Assembly (NCBI RefSeq): GCF_014207565.1
Contig: NZ_JACHGJ010000001.1
Span: forward strand, 744,001 to 808,000
From: Spirochaeta isovalerica
GTDB taxonomy: Bacteria > Spirochaetota > Spirochaetia > DSM-2461
Direction of reading: 5' to 3'
DNA: 64,000 nt
The stretch's first letter is position 1. Every line of letters starts with the position of its first letter. A program made the translations under genes and the position numbers. Positions 1-9,670 of the stretch are shown here, in pieces. The notes below the pieces were generated by a model that was not told the DNA's origin, searched no databases, and saw only the letters and a program-made list of their open reading frames with translations.

Positions 1-1008
1 GATAAAGGTCAGGTAATCTTTGGGAAAGAAATCCAGAAGGACTTCAGGCCTTTCCCCTTCATCCCGTCCGGCGAGAATCCTGGAGTAGTTTTCGATTCCG
101 GAACAGTATCCCATCTCCTCCATCATCTCCATGTCGTATTCAGTTCGGGATTTGAGCCTCTGTGCTTCAACGAGCTTGCCTATGGATTCAAAATGCTCCA
201 GCTGCAATTCCATCTCTTCGCGGATCAGAGAGACGCTATTTCGGATCTTCTCTTCGGGAAGAACAAAATGCTTGGCGGGGTAAACCGTGCACATGAATAC
301 ATTTTCCGCGACCTCTCCCGTGAGGGGATTGATCCGGCAGATACTTTCGACGGTATCCCAATCGAGACTGATCCTGTAAGCCATATCCTTGAAATAGGCC
401 GGAAAGATCTCGATGATATCCCCTCTTTTGCGAAAGCGACCCCTGTCGAGAACAGCATCGTTGCGGCTGTACTGGAGCGAAATCAACTGCCGCATAACGA
501 CATCAATATTTATCTCCTGCCCGACTTCTATCTGCAAACGCATATCTTTATAGGATGCGGGACTTCCGACTCCGTATATGCAGGACACAGTCGAAACGAC
601 GATAACATCTTTTCTTTCCATGAGAGAGCGGGTTGTCGACAGCTTGAGTCTGTCGATCTCATCGTTAATGGATGCGTCTTTCTCAATAAAGAGATCTTTA
701 GACGGGACATATGCCTCAGGCTGGTAGTAATCGTAATATGAGACGAAGTACTCCACCGCATTGTCGGGGAAGAAATCTTTAAATTCCCTGTAAAGCTGGG
801 CGGCCAGAGTCTTGTTATGGGATACAACGAGAGTCGGACGCTGCACTTTTTCTATAATTTTTGCCATGGAGAAGGTTTTTCCCGAACCTGTGACCCCTTT
901 CAGGGTCTGAAACTCCAAGCCTTCATCCAAACCTTTTGATAGAGATTCGATAGCCCGGCCCTGATCTCCCGACGGTTCAAAGGGAGAAACAACTTTAAAC
1001 TGATTCAA
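1..1008 (-). CDS. uvrB: UvrABC system protein B, N-terminal part (runs off the window)
   Basis: DNA-damage recognition helicase-like subunit of nucleotide excision repair. The first 336 codons are present; the rest lies beyond position 1. Visible features are the Walker A motif GVTGSGKT near residues 37-44 and the beta-hairpin segment with YYDYYQPEAYVP used to probe damaged DNA. The only suitable start is TTG at 1008-1006, which overlaps the TGA stop of the upstream htrA gene (TTGA), so translation is probably coupled. AAGGCAGAG just upstream is a weak Shine-Dalgarno. The family call is firm. Confidence 0.95.
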   Translation of the reverse strand, partial: MNQFKVVSPFEPSGDQGRAIESLSKGLDEGLEFQTLKGVTGSGKTFSMAKIIEKVQRPTLVVSHNKTLAAQLYREFKDFFPDNAVEYFVSYYDYYQPEAYVPSKDLFIEKDASINDEIDRLKLSTTRSLMERKDVIVVSTVSCIYGVGSPASYKDMRLQIEVGQEINIDVVMRQLISLQYSRNDAVLDRGRFRKRGDIIEIFPAYFKDMAYRISLDWDTVESICRINPLTGEVAENVFMCTVYPAKHFVLPEEKIRNSVSLIREEMELQLEHFESIGKLVEAQRLKSRTEYDMEMMEEMGYCSGIENYSRILAGRDEGERPEVLLDFFPKDYLTFI

Positions 1009-2222
1009 TAACTCTGCCTTCTTTCGCTTAATTCAACTTCGATAATTTTCCTGTCATTGCCCCGGATGACCGTAACAGGGACGACATCTCCCGGCCTGGA
1101 ATCTTCGAGAGCGCTGTAGAAATCACTAAGGGACGAAACGGATTTGTCACCGATCGCCACGATTATGTCTCCTCCGAGATAGATAATGGAACTTCCGCTT
1201 TTTACTGCCTGCTCCCGGTCTCCGCCCCGAAGCCCGGCTTCAGCCGCGGGACTGCTGGGGTCTATCCGGGAAATGAGAACCCCCTGGCTGACGGGAAGCC
1301 TGCCATATCTGACTAAAGAGGGGAACAGCTGTATTCCCACTATATTAATTGTACCCCTTTTGACCGTTCCATAATTGATCAGATCGGGAATAACCCTTCT
1401 GGCTGTATCGACAGGCACAGCGAATCCCACACCGACCGATCCGCCCGAAGGGGAATAGATCATAGTGTTGATTCCAATCATCTCCCCTTTTGAATTCAGA
1501 AGCGGGCCTCCGGAATTTCCGGGATTGATTGAAGCATCGGTCTGAATCATATTGTTTATGATATAACCTGTATCTGTCTTAAGCGGCCGCCCCAGTCCCG
1601 AAACGATCCCCGTCGTCAATGTTCTGTCTAGGGCAAAGGGATTTCCAATGGCCAGCACTTTCTGACCGACTTTTAATCCTGCAGAAGAGCCAAAGGAAAT
1701 TGTCACCAGCTCGCGGTCCTGCGGGTCGAATTTGATCACCGCCAGATCGTTTTCATAATCTGTTCCGATCACCTCGCCTTCCATCTGTGAACCGTCGGCC
1801 AGTGTAAGGTAAACTTTGTAGGCATTCTCCACTACATGATGATTAGTAAGAACGTATCCTCTTGTATCTATTATGGAGCCCGACCCTGAAGTTCCTTCAC
1901 TGGGAACCGGCTCGGTGAACCATGAATGGTACAGAACTTCTGTGGTAATATTGACAACAGCTTCATTCAGTCTGTCATATATCTCTATGTTTTCAGCTTC
2001 GTCAGCTTCATATGTCTGAAGAGCGACCCCGATGGCTGGAATATCTCCTGAAATCTCAGTCGGGCTTACATTCAAAACAAATGGCTCTGCAGCGTCTGAA
2101 TGATCAGCAACAGCAGAACTTTCTTCTCCGGTAAACATCCCGAACCCGAAAAGAATCAGAAATACGACAAGAGCGCTGCAGAAGCTGTAAAATATGACTT
2201 GTCCTCGACTATATAATCTCAT
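1005..2222 (-). CDS. HtrA/DegS-like periplasmic serine protease with PDZ domain
   Basis: Membrane-anchored trypsin-like protease for envelope protein quality control. One hydrophobic segment (about residues 9-30) anchors it to the inner membrane. The catalytic triad is visible as H129 (TNHHVV), D159 (ENDLAV) and S237 (PGNSGGP). One PDZ domain follows (about 290-400), so at 405 aa it looks like DegS rather than two-PDZ DegP. Start ATG 2222 has AGAGGATGAAAG upstream. It leads uvrB and overlaps it by 4 nt, implying co-transcription. A second, lipoprotein-type HtrA is encoded at 28879-30684. Confidence 0.92.
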   Translation of the reverse strand: MRLYSRGQVIFYSFCSALVVFLILFGFGMFTGEESSAVADHSDAAEPFVLNVSPTEISGDIPAIGVALQTYEADEAENIEIYDRLNEAVVNITTEVLYHSWFTEPVPSEGTSGSGSIIDTRGYVLTNHHVVENAYKVYLTLADGSQMEGEVIGTDYENDLAVIKFDPQDRELVTISFGSSAGLKVGQKVLAIGNPFALDRTLTTGIVSGLGRPLKTDTGYIINNMIQTDASINPGNSGGPLLNSKGEMIGINTMIYSPSGGSVGVGFAVPVDTARRVIPDLINYGTVKRGTINIVGIQLFPSLVRYGRLPVSQGVLISRIDPSSPAAEAGLRGGDREQAVKSGSSIIYLGGDIIVAIGDKSVSSLSDFYSALEDSRPGDVVPVTVIRGNDRKIIEVELSERRQSY

Positions 2223-2296
2223 CTTTCATCCTCTTGTTATTAATATATAATTATAAGGGACGATTGATCCATTATTTTTCTAAAGTTAAAGCGAGA

Positions 2297-2325
2297 TATA
2301 CAGATTTATACAATACGAGTATAAT
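2297..2325 (+). promoter_or_regulatory. Sigma70-type promoter of the acyl-CoA synthetase gene
   Basis: TATACA (2297-2302), 17-bp spacer, TATAAT (2320-2325). The -10 is perfect. A leader of about 25 nt follows and contains the Shine-Dalgarno CGGAGG before ATG 2358. This is a conventional leadered promoter, in contrast to the leaderless ones elsewhere in the window. Confidence 0.5.
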
Positions 2326-2357
2326 TAATAAAAAGGTAAAAAACGATCGGAGGTATT

Positions 2358-4265
2358 ATGAGTCAGACCCTACCAAAGCTTTTAAAAGAAATATCTGAAA
2401 AATATCCGGAAAATGCCGCTCAATACAGCAAAGACAGTTCGAAAACATTCCAGCCCACATCGTATAAGGATTTTTATTATGAAGTCCAATGCTTCGGAGC
2501 CGGGCTTATGGACAAGGGAATTAAACGGGGAGACCATGTCGGCCTTATCTCGGAAAACAGGAAAGAATGGCTCATAGCCGATCTCGGAACACTGTCGATC
2601 GGCGCGGCGGATATTCCTAGAGGCTGCGATTCCAACGCAGAAGAAATCGCCTATATTCTCAGTTTTTCCGAGAGCAGGATTACGATTCTGGAAAGCAGTT
2701 CCCAGATAAAAAAGATTGCTCAGAAAATAGGTGAAATGCCGCTTCTCAAGGACATAATTATCCTGGACAGCGATATCAAAGATGAAGATATAGCCGAGGA
2801 AGTCAAGCATATAAACTTTCATACTTTTAATGAGATTATGGATATTGGTAAGGCCGAACTGGCTAAAGATCCCGATCTTGTCGTGAGAGAAATTGAAAAA
2901 GGCGAGAAAGACGATCTTGCGACGATCATTTTCACTTCGGGAACAACGGGAACTCCCAAAGGAGTTATGCTCTCCCATAATAACTTCCTCCATCAGGTAC
3001 ACGGCGTACCGGAACTGCTTGACCTCAAGCCTTCAGACAAGTGGTTATGCGTTCTTCCGGTTTGGCATTCCTTCGAAAGGATAATGCAGTATGTCTCGAT
3101 CGGTGCGGGAAACGCCCTTTGCTACTCCAAACCGGTCGGCAGCATTTTTCTGGCCGATTTTGCGGCGATCAAACCGACCTGGATGGCATCGGTACCCAGA
3201 ATCTGGGAAGCTGTTATGTCGGGAGTTTACAAGAAAGTCAACGCGGCAGGCGGCGCCAAAAAAGCGCTGTTCCATTTCTTTGTATCAGTGGGAAAGAGTT
3301 TCAATTTATTCAGAAATATGCTGTACGGTTTGAGACCGGAATACAGAAAACGCTCAAGAGCCGTAGAAATTGTATTATCCATCATTCCTTTTATACTTCT
3401 TTTCCCTTTGAAAAAACTGGGGGATATCCTTGTATTCAAATCCATAAAAGCAAGGCTCGGGGGAAATTTTGTTGCCGGGATTTCCGGTGGGGGTGCACTT
3501 CCCGCTGCTGTAGATGAGTTTTTCTCAGCGGCCGGTATACTTGTACTGGAAGGTTATGGTCTCACAGAGTCCGCACCTGTTCTCGGAGTCCGCAAGCAGA
3601 GCCACCCTGTTCCGGGTACGGTAGGTCCGGTTTTTCCCGGTACCGAAATAAAAATCGTCGACGAGAACGCTAACGTTCTTCCTCCCGGAAACAAAGGTCT
3701 TGTTCTGGCCAGAGGTCCTCAGATCATGCTCGGATACTACAAAATGGAAGAGCAGACGAAACTGGCTATCGACAGCAATGGCTGGCTCAATACAGGCGAC
3801 CTGGGAATGTTAACAATTAATAATGAGCTGACGATCATGGGCCGCGCCAAAGATACTGTCGTTTTACTCGGAGGAGAAAATATCGAGCCTTCGCCGATTG
3901 AAGAAAAGCTGAGCGAATCTCTGTATATAAGCAAAGCTGTGCTTCTCGGACAGGATCAGAAATATCTGGCTGCGTTGATAATTCCAGATCTTGAAATGAT
4001 CGAATCCTGGGCTAAAGAGAATTCCATATCATATATGTATGTTGATGATCTTGTGGATACACCGGAAGTCAACGAAATGATGAACGATATCATTCAGGAG
4101 CAGATCAGCCCTAAAAACGGTTTTAAGAGTTTTGAGAGAATCTTCAAATTCAGGATTCTGGCCAATGATTTTGAGATCGGAAAGGAATTATCCGCCAAAC
4201 AGGAAATCAAGAGGCATGTGATTAACGAAATGTATTCAAAAGAAATAAAAGAGCTTTTCAAATAA
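2358..4265 (+). CDS. Long-chain acyl-CoA synthetase (AMP-forming)
   Basis: ANL-superfamily enzyme that activates fatty acids with ATP and CoA. The 635-aa length fits the family. The AMP/ATP-binding signature SGTTGTPKG is at residues 194-202, followed by the A5-type motif GYGLTES and the A7-type NTGDLG further on. A hydrophobic stretch about residues 340-355 may attach the enzyme to the membrane. Start ATG has a strong GGAGG 5-6 nt upstream. The gene stands alone and ends in a strong bidirectional terminator shared with the convergent gene. Substrate chain length cannot be read from sequence. Confidence 0.92.
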   Translation: MSQTLPKLLKEISEKYPENAAQYSKDSSKTFQPTSYKDFYYEVQCFGAGLMDKGIKRGDHVGLISENRKEWLIADLGTLSIGAADIPRGCDSNAEEIAYILSFSESRITILESSSQIKKIAQKIGEMPLLKDIIILDSDIKDEDIAEEVKHINFHTFNEIMDIGKAELAKDPDLVVREIEKGEKDDLATIIFTSGTTGTPKGVMLSHNNFLHQVHGVPELLDLKPSDKWLCVLPVWHSFERIMQYVSIGAGNALCYSKPVGSIFLADFAAIKPTWMASVPRIWEAVMSGVYKKVNAAGGAKKALFHFFVSVGKSFNLFRNMLYGLRPEYRKRSRAVEIVLSIIPFILLFPLKKLGDILVFKSIKARLGGNFVAGISGGGALPAAVDEFFSAAGILVLEGYGLTESAPVLGVRKQSHPVPGTVGPVFPGTEIKIVDENANVLPPGNKGLVLARGPQIMLGYYKMEEQTKLAIDSNGWLNTGDLGMLTINNELTIMGRAKDTVVLLGGENIEPSPIEEKLSESLYISKAVLLGQDQKYLAALIIPDLEMIESWAKENSISYMYVDDLVDTPEVNEMMNDIIQEQISPKNGFKSFERIFKFRILANDFEIGKELSAKQEIKRHVINEMYSKEIKELFK

Positions 4266-4294
4266 AAAAAAGGGGGCGGGACCCCCTTTTTTTT
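4266..4294. terminator. Bidirectional rho-independent terminator
   Basis: A-run, GGGGG, CGGGA loop, CCCCC, T-run. Both strands have a U-tract after the stem, so it ends both the acyl-CoA synthetase gene (+) and the convergent secreted-protein gene (-), whose stop codon lies inside the T-run. Confidence 0.9.
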
Positions 4295-5129
4295 AACCTC
4301 TCTCTCTGTCGAGGATATCTTTATCGGGAAGGGTTTCAGTTCCCAGCAGAGAATTCTCAAACCAGATTTCCATGGCGTACAACCTTCTGAAAAAAGAAGA
4401 ATAGGGATCCATGATTTTGTTAACGAAACCGGGATTGGCCAGCTTTACACCACAATATCCGTAAATCAGGATTTCTTCCTCGCCGGGCATCAGAAGAAGA
4501 TCTATCTGCATATTCTCACTGCCGACAACTTTAAGTAAAAATGTGACGTTGCTGGTATTAGTCAATGAAAAAGACATGTTCCGGCCGTCATACCGGTATT
4601 CTGCGAGATAATAATCCCGTCCGAGATTGGCCTCTTTCATATGTATTTCAAAAGAATCGTATTCGGGAATTTCAAAAACGGGCATATCATATAAAGGCTT
4701 TTTATCTTCGCCAACTACATAAACGTCTTCGAAAAGAGTTCTATAGCGCTCCTTGGTTCTTGACCAGTATTGAACTCCGCTAATATGGCTGACCTCACGA
4801 ACAATATTATAAAGGATCAGGTCTCTGTCTATTTGAGTCTCAGGCATATCATATGGATAGGGAACTGAAAAAAAGGCCTCGACTGTTACATCGGGATCAA
4901 TTGAATCGTGTCTTAACACAATGTTGTCTGCCAATCCTGTTTCCGGTGTATAAAACAATCCTCTCCTTGTTCTGCCAAGCCGGAACACAACGCCTTCTCT
5001 CTTAAGCTCATCCATTTCTTCCGCATTCAGTTTCGAAAGGATCCGGTCTGAGGATGAGTCCTTGCTCTGCTGAGCATGAATAGTTGAGAGAGAAATAATA
5101 GCAATAGCTGTTAATAGAATTTTTTTCAT
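4293..5129 (-). CDS. Secreted protein of unknown function, 278 aa
   Basis: I do not recognise the family. The N-terminus MKKILLTAIAIISLSTIHAQQ is a classic Sec signal peptide with a probable cleavage after HAQ, so the mature protein is exported. The remainder is a soluble beta-rich sequence without obvious catalytic motifs. An in-frame ATG exists 36 nt upstream, but I choose ATG 5129 because it fits the signal peptide and because a promoter (TTGTTA, 17 bp, TAGGAT) ends 7 nt before it, predicting a leaderless mRNA. The divergent neighbour also encodes an exported protein. Confidence 0.75.
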   Translation of the reverse strand: MKKILLTAIAIISLSTIHAQQSKDSSSDRILSKLNAEEMDELKREGVVFRLGRTRRGLFYTPETGLADNIVLRHDSIDPDVTVEAFFSVPYPYDMPETQIDRDLILYNIVREVSHISGVQYWSRTKERYRTLFEDVYVVGEDKKPLYDMPVFEIPEYDSFEIHMKEANLGRDYYLAEYRYDGRNMSFSLTNTSNVTFLLKVVGSENMQIDLLLMPGEEEILIYGYCGVKLANPGFVNKIMDPYSSFFRRLYAMEIWFENSLLGTETLPDKDILDRERG

Positions 5130-5136
5130 TTTATGC

Positions 5137-5165
5137 ATCCTAATAAAATATAGAAGAGATAACAA
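5137..5165 (-). promoter_or_regulatory. Promoter giving a predicted leaderless mRNA for the 4293-5129 gene
   Basis: On the minus strand TTGTTA (5165-5160), 17-bp spacer, TAGGAT (5142-5137), then 7 nt to ATG. Transcription would start at or next to the start codon. The AGGA that resembles a Shine-Dalgarno is part of the -10 box. Confidence 0.55.
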
Positions 5166-5178
5166 GCTTCAAAAATTG

Positions 5179-5207
5179 TTGTCAATCCATCTATCTTCAT
5201 TTAGGAT
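5179..5207 (+). promoter_or_regulatory. Promoter giving a predicted leaderless mRNA for the HEAT-repeat gene
   Basis: TTGTCA (5179-5184), 17-bp spacer, TAGGAT (5202-5207), then 6 nt to ATG 5214. Its -35 box lies 13 bp from the -35 box of the divergent gene, so the whole 84-bp gap is two back-to-back promoters. Confidence 0.6.
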
Positions 5208-5213
5208 ACACCA

Positions 5214-7499
5214 ATGAAACATAAAATTCTTATCACATTTTTAATTATTGCACTTGGACATTCCCTTTCAGCCGATATTGTTTCTACACCATTGGGGAAC
5301 CGTCTAAGACAGATATTTCCCGAGATCAGAGATAATTACATCGATTTAAATAAAAACGGAAAACTGGATCGTCTCGATGACATGGACGAAAGGATTTCCG
5401 ATTTTCTCGTCCAGGATGATCAGCTGCAGGTACAGGAAACCCTCGAGTATATAAAAACAAATTACCGTTATTTTCCTGTCAGAACTCTTGAGTCGGTCAG
5501 AGATGCTCTGAACAGTCCCGAAGGGACGATTAACGAGCTGATCGGTTTGAACTACGGTTCCTCAATAAGCCAATTGATTGAAAAAAGGATAGCCATGGGT
5601 GAATATGGATTATATCTCCCCCCTTCCGCTCGAAGAGTGGCCATGGCTGAAATGTCCGGTTTTCTCGAAGAGATGAATCAAGCTTATAAAAAAGAAGGCA
5701 ATCAGGCTGAGAATCAGTTTTCAGCTGCAAAAAGCTCTCTGTATTCCATGCTTGAGAAAGGCTATCCTCTTCCGGAACCCATGACAGAAAACGAAAAAGA
5801 GATTCTCGAATCAACCCTTATAAACACTCTTATACGGGAACAGAGTAACAACGAAGCTGTTGAAACCGCTTTATACACATTGGGTCTGATCCGCTCTTCC
5901 CGGGGCATACCTTATATAATTCCCCTGGTCTCCCATACTTCTTATTCCGTAAGCAGCATTCGTTCTCTGGGAGCGATCGGCAACCTGGAGGCGCTGGATC
6001 TTCTTCTTATCGCTTTAGAGGAAAACCCCGATGATAATAAAAAAATAGAGATTATACGGGCGCTCGGATCAATGGGGGCCAGAGAAAGCCTGCAACCCCT
6101 TCTGTCGATCCTCAATGAAGAAGAGTTATCGGAACCACTTCTTAAAGCGGTTTTGGATTCTCTTGGAAAAATTGCGGCTGCCGGGACAAAAGACCGCCGG
6201 ATCTCCGCAGCTCTGGCCGAATATCTGAATTCGGCTGATCCGGGATTGAGAATCAGTGCAGTGAACGGTCTTGCCGCCTTTAATGACCAGGCGACAGTGG
6301 CGTCACTTCTCGGATTATTCAAAAAAGAAAGGTCAGAAACTGTCCTTCTTACGCTGGTAGACAGAGCGGCGGGGATAGAGAATCAGTCCATTGTCCCATC
6401 TCTCAGCAATCTGTTACAGAATCCTCAGACATCTCTCGAGCTCAAAATCAGTTGCCTGGAAGCAATAGGCAATCACAGAGACGGAATAAAAGGGGTAAAT
6501 GGCATACTTGCAGAGCTATCCTCTTCTGAACCGGAGCTGAGGAGAGCCGCTTATGACGCTTCAAAAGCCTTATTTCGATCGGACAGCACTGCGCTGACGG
6601 CATCCCTCGCACGCAGTGTCAACATAAACAAGGATCTGCTGTTCCAACAACAGGCTGCACGGTTATTTGCCGAACTGCCCGATGAGGGATCAATTAACAG
6701 CCTCCTGGCTATGCTGGACTCGGAAGATCCGGAAGTAAAAAGATTCTCAACCCTGGCTTTGTACAGAATCCGTCCTGCTGGTAATCTGAGAATCACGACA
6801 GCCCTCAATAAAATGGTTTCCAATGAAACCGAACCTCTGGATGTGAGAATCAATGCGGTCAGAGCCCTCGGCGCTGCTGGCTTCGACCACCCCTCTGTGA
6901 ATGTGGAACAGACTCTTATAACCGCTGCGAATATGAGAGACGCCAAATATGCTCAGCTCCGATACTTTTCACTGAAAGCTCTGGGGCAGATGTCCGGTCT
7001 CACCGACGACTCAGTAGAAAAGATCATTGCAATTGCCGGCCGGGAAAGAGATATGTCTATACGGGAAGAAGCTGTAAGAACTCTATCATCGATCGGAATC
7101 GCCGGCAAAGAAAGACTGGATCTTATTTCATCCGCTCTGGAAAAACTCAACCCCCGCACAAACACATCTATAGCTATTCAATTCTGTGAATTGCTCGGTG
7201 AAGCCGGAAATGATAGTTTTATATCTTTCGCAAAGGAACTTAAACCTTATCTGGAGACCATAGGAGATAAAAGACGTCTGGCTTACTCATTTTACCTGAG
7301 CGGTACTGATGAAGGATATGAAAATTTCATTATGATGGGCGAAGACAGAGAATTGACAGATTTTATATCTTCTCTGGCTGAAAGTGCCGATCGGGAATTA
7401 CTGACCAGGGTTATCGAAAGATTAAAAAGAACCGGCGTCAATTCTGAGATCCTCGAATTGACAGCCATTATAGAATCAGAATTGTCCTATTCTTCATAA
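5214..7499 (+). CDS. Exported HEAT-repeat protein, 761 aa
   Basis: An N-terminal signal peptide (MKHKILITFLIIALGHSLSAD) exports it. From about residue 200 to the end it is a succession of HEAT/PBS-lyase-like helical repeats with recurring A-L-G-x-[LMI]-G spacing (for example RALGSMGARESLQPLLSIL and KALGQMSGL), which form a solenoid for protein-protein contacts. No catalytic motif is visible, so a scaffold role in the periplasm is inferred only. It is a single gene with its own promoter and terminator. Start is fixed by the signal peptide and by the promoter 6 nt upstream. Confidence 0.85.
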   Translation: MKHKILITFLIIALGHSLSADIVSTPLGNRLRQIFPEIRDNYIDLNKNGKLDRLDDMDERISDFLVQDDQLQVQETLEYIKTNYRYFPVRTLESVRDALNSPEGTINELIGLNYGSSISQLIEKRIAMGEYGLYLPPSARRVAMAEMSGFLEEMNQAYKKEGNQAENQFSAAKSSLYSMLEKGYPLPEPMTENEKEILESTLINTLIREQSNNEAVETALYTLGLIRSSRGIPYIIPLVSHTSYSVSSIRSLGAIGNLEALDLLLIALEENPDDNKKIEIIRALGSMGARESLQPLLSILNEEELSEPLLKAVLDSLGKIAAAGTKDRRISAALAEYLNSADPGLRISAVNGLAAFNDQATVASLLGLFKKERSETVLLTLVDRAAGIENQSIVPSLSNLLQNPQTSLELKISCLEAIGNHRDGIKGVNGILAELSSSEPELRRAAYDASKALFRSDSTALTASLARSVNINKDLLFQQQAARLFAELPDEGSINSLLAMLDSEDPEVKRFSTLALYRIRPAGNLRITTALNKMVSNETEPLDVRINAVRALGAAGFDHPSVNVEQTLITAANMRDAKYAQLRYFSLKALGQMSGLTDDSVEKIIAIAGRERDMSIREEAVRTLSSIGIAGKERLDLISSALEKLNPRTNTSIAIQFCELLGEAGNDSFISFAKELKPYLETIGDKRRLAYSFYLSGTDEGYENFIMMGEDRELTDFISSLAESADRELLTRVIERLKRTGVNSEILELTAIIESELSYSS

Positions 7500-7507
7500 A
7501 AGACACG

Positions 7508-7532
7508 GCACCCCCTGCGAGTGCCTTTTTTT
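7508..7532 (+). terminator. Rho-independent terminator after the HEAT-repeat gene
   Basis: GGCAC, 8-nt loop, GTGCC followed by seven T residues, beginning 8 nt after the stop codon. Confidence 0.85.
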
Positions 7533-7626
7533 ATCAATTTCTTTATGGAGAAAAGGACCTTTGTGTTCCTGTTCTTGCCATTTACCTCTATGCCTACCCA
7601 TAAATGCAGTTATTGAATGAAATTTT

Positions 7627-9168
7627 TTAATATGCATTCCAGAATATATCCCGATCACCATAACGCCTGTAATACACCGCTTCCAGAAAATGATCTTTTT
7701 GGATGTCAGAACTTTCCTCCAGATCTGCAATGGTCCGGGCAATCTTCAAAACCGAATGACAAGCTCTGGAGGATAGCGAAAGCTTACTCACTGTTTCAGT
7801 GAACAAAACACGGGTCTCCTCATCGAGTTTACAATATTTCTTCACTGCTCCCGCCGGAATCCTTGCATTCCGTGAGAAAACCTCATCGGCAAACCGTTCC
7901 TCCTGCATCTTCACAGCGGACTCAACCCTAGTCCTGATACTAAGACTTGATTCGCTCACCCCTTCCAGCAGATAAGCCGGATCGACGGGCTTCACAGGCA
8001 CCCGCATATCAATCCGGTCAAGCAGCGCCCCGCCGATCTTCTTCCAGTACCGGTGGATCTCATTAGCCGAACAGACGCAGGCGCTGCCCTCCTTCCCGAG
8101 GTTACCGCAGGGACAGGGATTGGCCGCCATGACCAGTTGAAAGTCGGCGGGATACCAATAGGAATTTCCCGCTCTGGCGATGGAAATCTTCCCGTTTTCG
8201 ATTGGCTCTCTCATCCCCTGAAGCAAACTGGCGCCGAATTCCGGTGTTTCATCGAGAAACAGCACTCCCCGGTGAGCCAGAGAAACTTCTCCGGGCAGGA
8301 TTTCCGAACCGCCGCCGACAATACCCTCTTTAGAAGCGGAGTGATGGGGCATCCGGAAAGGTCTGTCACGAATGACAGCGACGCCTTCGGGAAGCCTTCC
8401 GGCCTGAGACCAGATGCGCGTTACCTCCAGCGATTCATCTATGGATAAATCCGGAAGAATTCCCGGAAGCCGCAAACTGGCCATGGTTTTTCCCGAGCCC
8501 GGAGGCCCGAAAAGAAGTATGTTGTGCATACCGGCTGCACAGATTTCCATGGAACGACGTAAAACAGGCTGTCCCATCAGATCCTCAAAATCGGGAGCTG
8601 AGTCTTTTGTATTCCCTTTATTTAATATAACCGGATTCGACCTGTTCCCCTTCGAACCGGAGGCGACAGCATGAATAATTTCCGGAAGTTCTTTCAGGTG
8701 GGATAAACCGAAGATTCGTCCCCCTCCGGGTACGGAAGCTTCCGCCACATTCGCATCGGGTATTATAAAAGTATCGATCCCCTCTGACAGACCGGATGCT
8801 ACAGCTGAAAGCACGCCTTTGACGGGGCGTATTTCTCCGCCGAGCATCAGTTCTCCGAGAATCATAATATTCAGTTCAGGAGGTCTTGCAATAGCTTCGG
8901 AAGCGAACATGATCTCGGCTGCGATGGAAAGGTCGTGTGAAGCACCCTCTTTCCTGACACCTGCAGGAGCCATGTTGACAAGCAGCCTGTCCCGGGGAAA
9001 CTGGAAACCGCTTCTTTTTACGGCAATTCTGATTCTTTCCCGGGACTCCTTGACAGCGACGTCGGGCAGGCCGACGATATCTATACCGGGAATACCCCTT
9101 CTGACATCGACCTCAATGGAAATAATCGTACCATCAAATCCGGCCGATGCATAACTGAAAACACCCAT
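7627..9168 (-). CDS. comM: ComM/YifB-type Mg-chelatase-like AAA+ ATPase
   Basis: Member of the YifB/ComM family; ComM is a hexameric helicase that promotes branch migration during natural transformation. An N-terminal ChlI/Lon-like domain (about 1-170) starts with the typical VFSYASAGFDGTIISIEVD. The AAA+ domain has Walker A GPPGSGKT at 221-228, and the cysteine-rich ANPCPCG motif of the family follows. I use ATG 9168 rather than the ATG 12 nt upstream, since GGAGG lies 5 nt before 9168. The 513-aa length is normal. Whether this organism is naturally competent cannot be judged. Confidence 0.93.
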   Translation of the reverse strand: MGVFSYASAGFDGTIISIEVDVRRGIPGIDIVGLPDVAVKESRERIRIAVKRSGFQFPRDRLLVNMAPAGVRKEGASHDLSIAAEIMFASEAIARPPELNIMILGELMLGGEIRPVKGVLSAVASGLSEGIDTFIIPDANVAEASVPGGGRIFGLSHLKELPEIIHAVASGSKGNRSNPVILNKGNTKDSAPDFEDLMGQPVLRRSMEICAAGMHNILLFGPPGSGKTMASLRLPGILPDLSIDESLEVTRIWSQAGRLPEGVAVIRDRPFRMPHHSASKEGIVGGGSEILPGEVSLAHRGVLFLDETPEFGASLLQGMREPIENGKISIARAGNSYWYPADFQLVMAANPCPCGNLGKEGSACVCSANEIHRYWKKIGGALLDRIDMRVPVKPVDPAYLLEGVSESSLSIRTRVESAVKMQEERFADEVFSRNARIPAGAVKKYCKLDEETRVLFTETVSKLSLSSRACHSVLKIARTIADLEESSDIQKDHFLEAVYYRRYGDRDIFWNAY

Positions 9169-9220
9169 GAAAACCTCCATACTTCTGGAATACGGAGATT
9201 TCCATAACGATGCTTCAATT

Positions 9221-9670
9221 TCAGCTGAACTTTAATCTCTCTTCTTCAACCAGGGAATCACAAAGTTCATTATACTCATCGCCGGAATGGCCTTTTACCC
9301 AATTCCACATCAGTTCGAGCTTATCGGCTTCATTTTTCAGAGCCAGCCAGAATTCTTTATTCTTAACCGGCTTTTTTGCGGCTGTTTTCCAACCGTTTCT
9401 GATCCAGTTGAAAATCCATTGTGTCAATCCGTTCTTCACATACTGGGAGTCTGTAAATATTTCAACTTTTCTGTTTCTCAGATCACTGTTCTCATTGATA
9501 TGGGACAGAGCTTTTATGACAGCCGTAAGCTCCATTTTATTATTTGTCGTGGATTCTTCTCCACCTGACAACCGGACTTCGTTTCCGTCATATAATAATA
9601 CAGCGGCCCAGCCTCCCGGTCCCGGATTTCCCGTACAGCCGCCATCTGTATAAACAGTAATATCATTCAT
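9221..9670 (-). CDS. rnhA: Ribonuclease HI
   Basis: Endonuclease cutting RNA in RNA-DNA hybrids. The catalytic carboxylates are in place: D9 (YTDGG), E47 (NKMELTA), D74 (IFTDSQYV) and D138, with H128 in the KGHSGD loop. Length 149 aa matches the bacterial family. It overlaps the upstream exonuclease gene by 8 nt, so the two nucleases are translated from one transcript. AAGGAAG supplies the Shine-Dalgarno for ATG 9670. Confidence 0.95.
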   Translation of the reverse strand: MNDITVYTDGGCTGNPGPGGWAAVLLYDGNEVRLSGGEESTTNNKMELTAVIKALSHINENSDLRNRKVEIFTDSQYVKNGLTQWIFNWIRNGWKTAAKKPVKNKEFWLALKNEADKLELMWNWVKGHSGDEYNELCDSLVEEERLKFS